Positions 51,893 to 51,920 of a DNA stretch of 51,920 nucleotides are shown piece after piece. The DNA is taken from positions 1 to 51,920 of the forward strand of contig JAGBEV010000008.1 in the NCBI GenBank assembly GCA_017936785.1, in the 5' to 3' direction. The stretch is from Lachnospiraceae bacterium (GTDB taxonomy: Bacteria > Bacillota > Clostridia > Lachnospirales > Lachnospiraceae). The translations under genes and the position numbers were made by a program. The notes under the pieces were generated by a model. It saw only the letters and a program-made list of their open reading frames with translations. It had not been told where the DNA came from and did not search any database. The number at the start of each line of letters is the position of its first letter. Within the stretch, counting starts at the first letter, position 1.

Positions 51893-51920
51893 TGCCCAGA
51901 ACCGGAATCGAACCAGTGAC
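51893..51920 (-). tRNA. partial tRNA (3' part only)
   Basis: The minus strand shows a T arm (ACTGG, TTCGATT, CCGGT) and acceptor 3' strand TCTGGGC plus discriminator A; the rest lies outside the window. The acceptor would begin GCCCAGA, perhaps tRNA-Phe, but the anticodon is not visible. Confidence 0.85.

Noticed and set aside
1-51920. CRISPR arrays, rRNA genes and insertion sequences with transposases
   Set aside because: No regularly spaced repeats, no rRNA signature and no DDE or HUH transposase frame were seen; repeated AAGAAC-type or poly-A tracts are ordinary AT-rich DNA.

Overview
The window looks like a chromosomal segment from a low-to-moderate GC Firmicute of class Clostridia, most likely Lachnospiraceae. 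The grounds are the core genes (YhaM, RlmCD, MutS2, a VanW/YoaR-like protein, a B12-binding radical SAM protein of the DUF4080 type), the GGAGG ribosome binding sites and sigma-A promoters, and a prophage gene set (DUF2815, DUF2800, paired serine recombinases) typical of that group. This is judged from protein motifs; no search was run.

Layout. (1) 1-2.95 kb: AT-rich leftward genes: a dTMP-kinase-like protein translationally coupled to a uracil-DNA-glycosylase-like protein, and a protein with a C-terminal PD-(D/E)XK nuclease motif. (2) About 3.0-14.5 kb: a defective prophage read leftward: SOS-type promoter, XRE repressor, ImmA peptidase, early genes, then an abrupt junction where the whole replication/packaging/structural block is missing, then holin, endolysin and three tandem serine recombinase genes, one of which has lost its catalytic residues. 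A SymE-like toxin gene sits on the opposite strand in the lysis region. (3) 14.5-22.7 kb: three accessory genes (GNAT acetyltransferase and two unknowns), then a compact restriction-modification operon: XRE controller, two m5C methyltransferases, a single-chain PD-(D/E)XK plus N6-adenine methylase enzyme, and Vsr. (4) 23-42.7 kb: core chromosome: rlmCD, yhaM, an HtrA-like protein with no catalytic triad, mutS2, a two-component system, an unusual 259-bp inverted-repeat element, a trmL/aminotransferase/Lrp/AIR-synthase operon, vanW-like, exonuclease, nth, radical SAM, D-lyxose isomerase and fructokinase. (5) 42.7-50.8 kb: a sucrose PTS regulon: LacI regulator, EIIBCA, sucrose-6-phosphate hydrolase, a dedicated HPr with Lys at position 46, a dedicated EI, then an HD-GYP protein. 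(6) 50.9 kb to end: an internally deleted MATE transporter and the start of a tRNA cluster (Gly-GCC, Gly-TCC and one partial).

How the parts fit. Sucrose is imported and phosphorylated by EIIBCA using operon-encoded EI and HPr, and cleaved by the GH32 hydrolase to glucose-6-phosphate and fructose. The divergent fructokinase phosphorylates the fructose, and the adjacent lyxose isomerase could feed mannose into the same pool. LacI/CcpA-type operators sit in both promoters. The prophage cannot make particles but keeps its immunity region, lysis cassette and recombinases next to a restriction operon, so the whole 1-22.7 kb region reads as a layered accessory island. Neither island boundary could be fixed from sequence alone.
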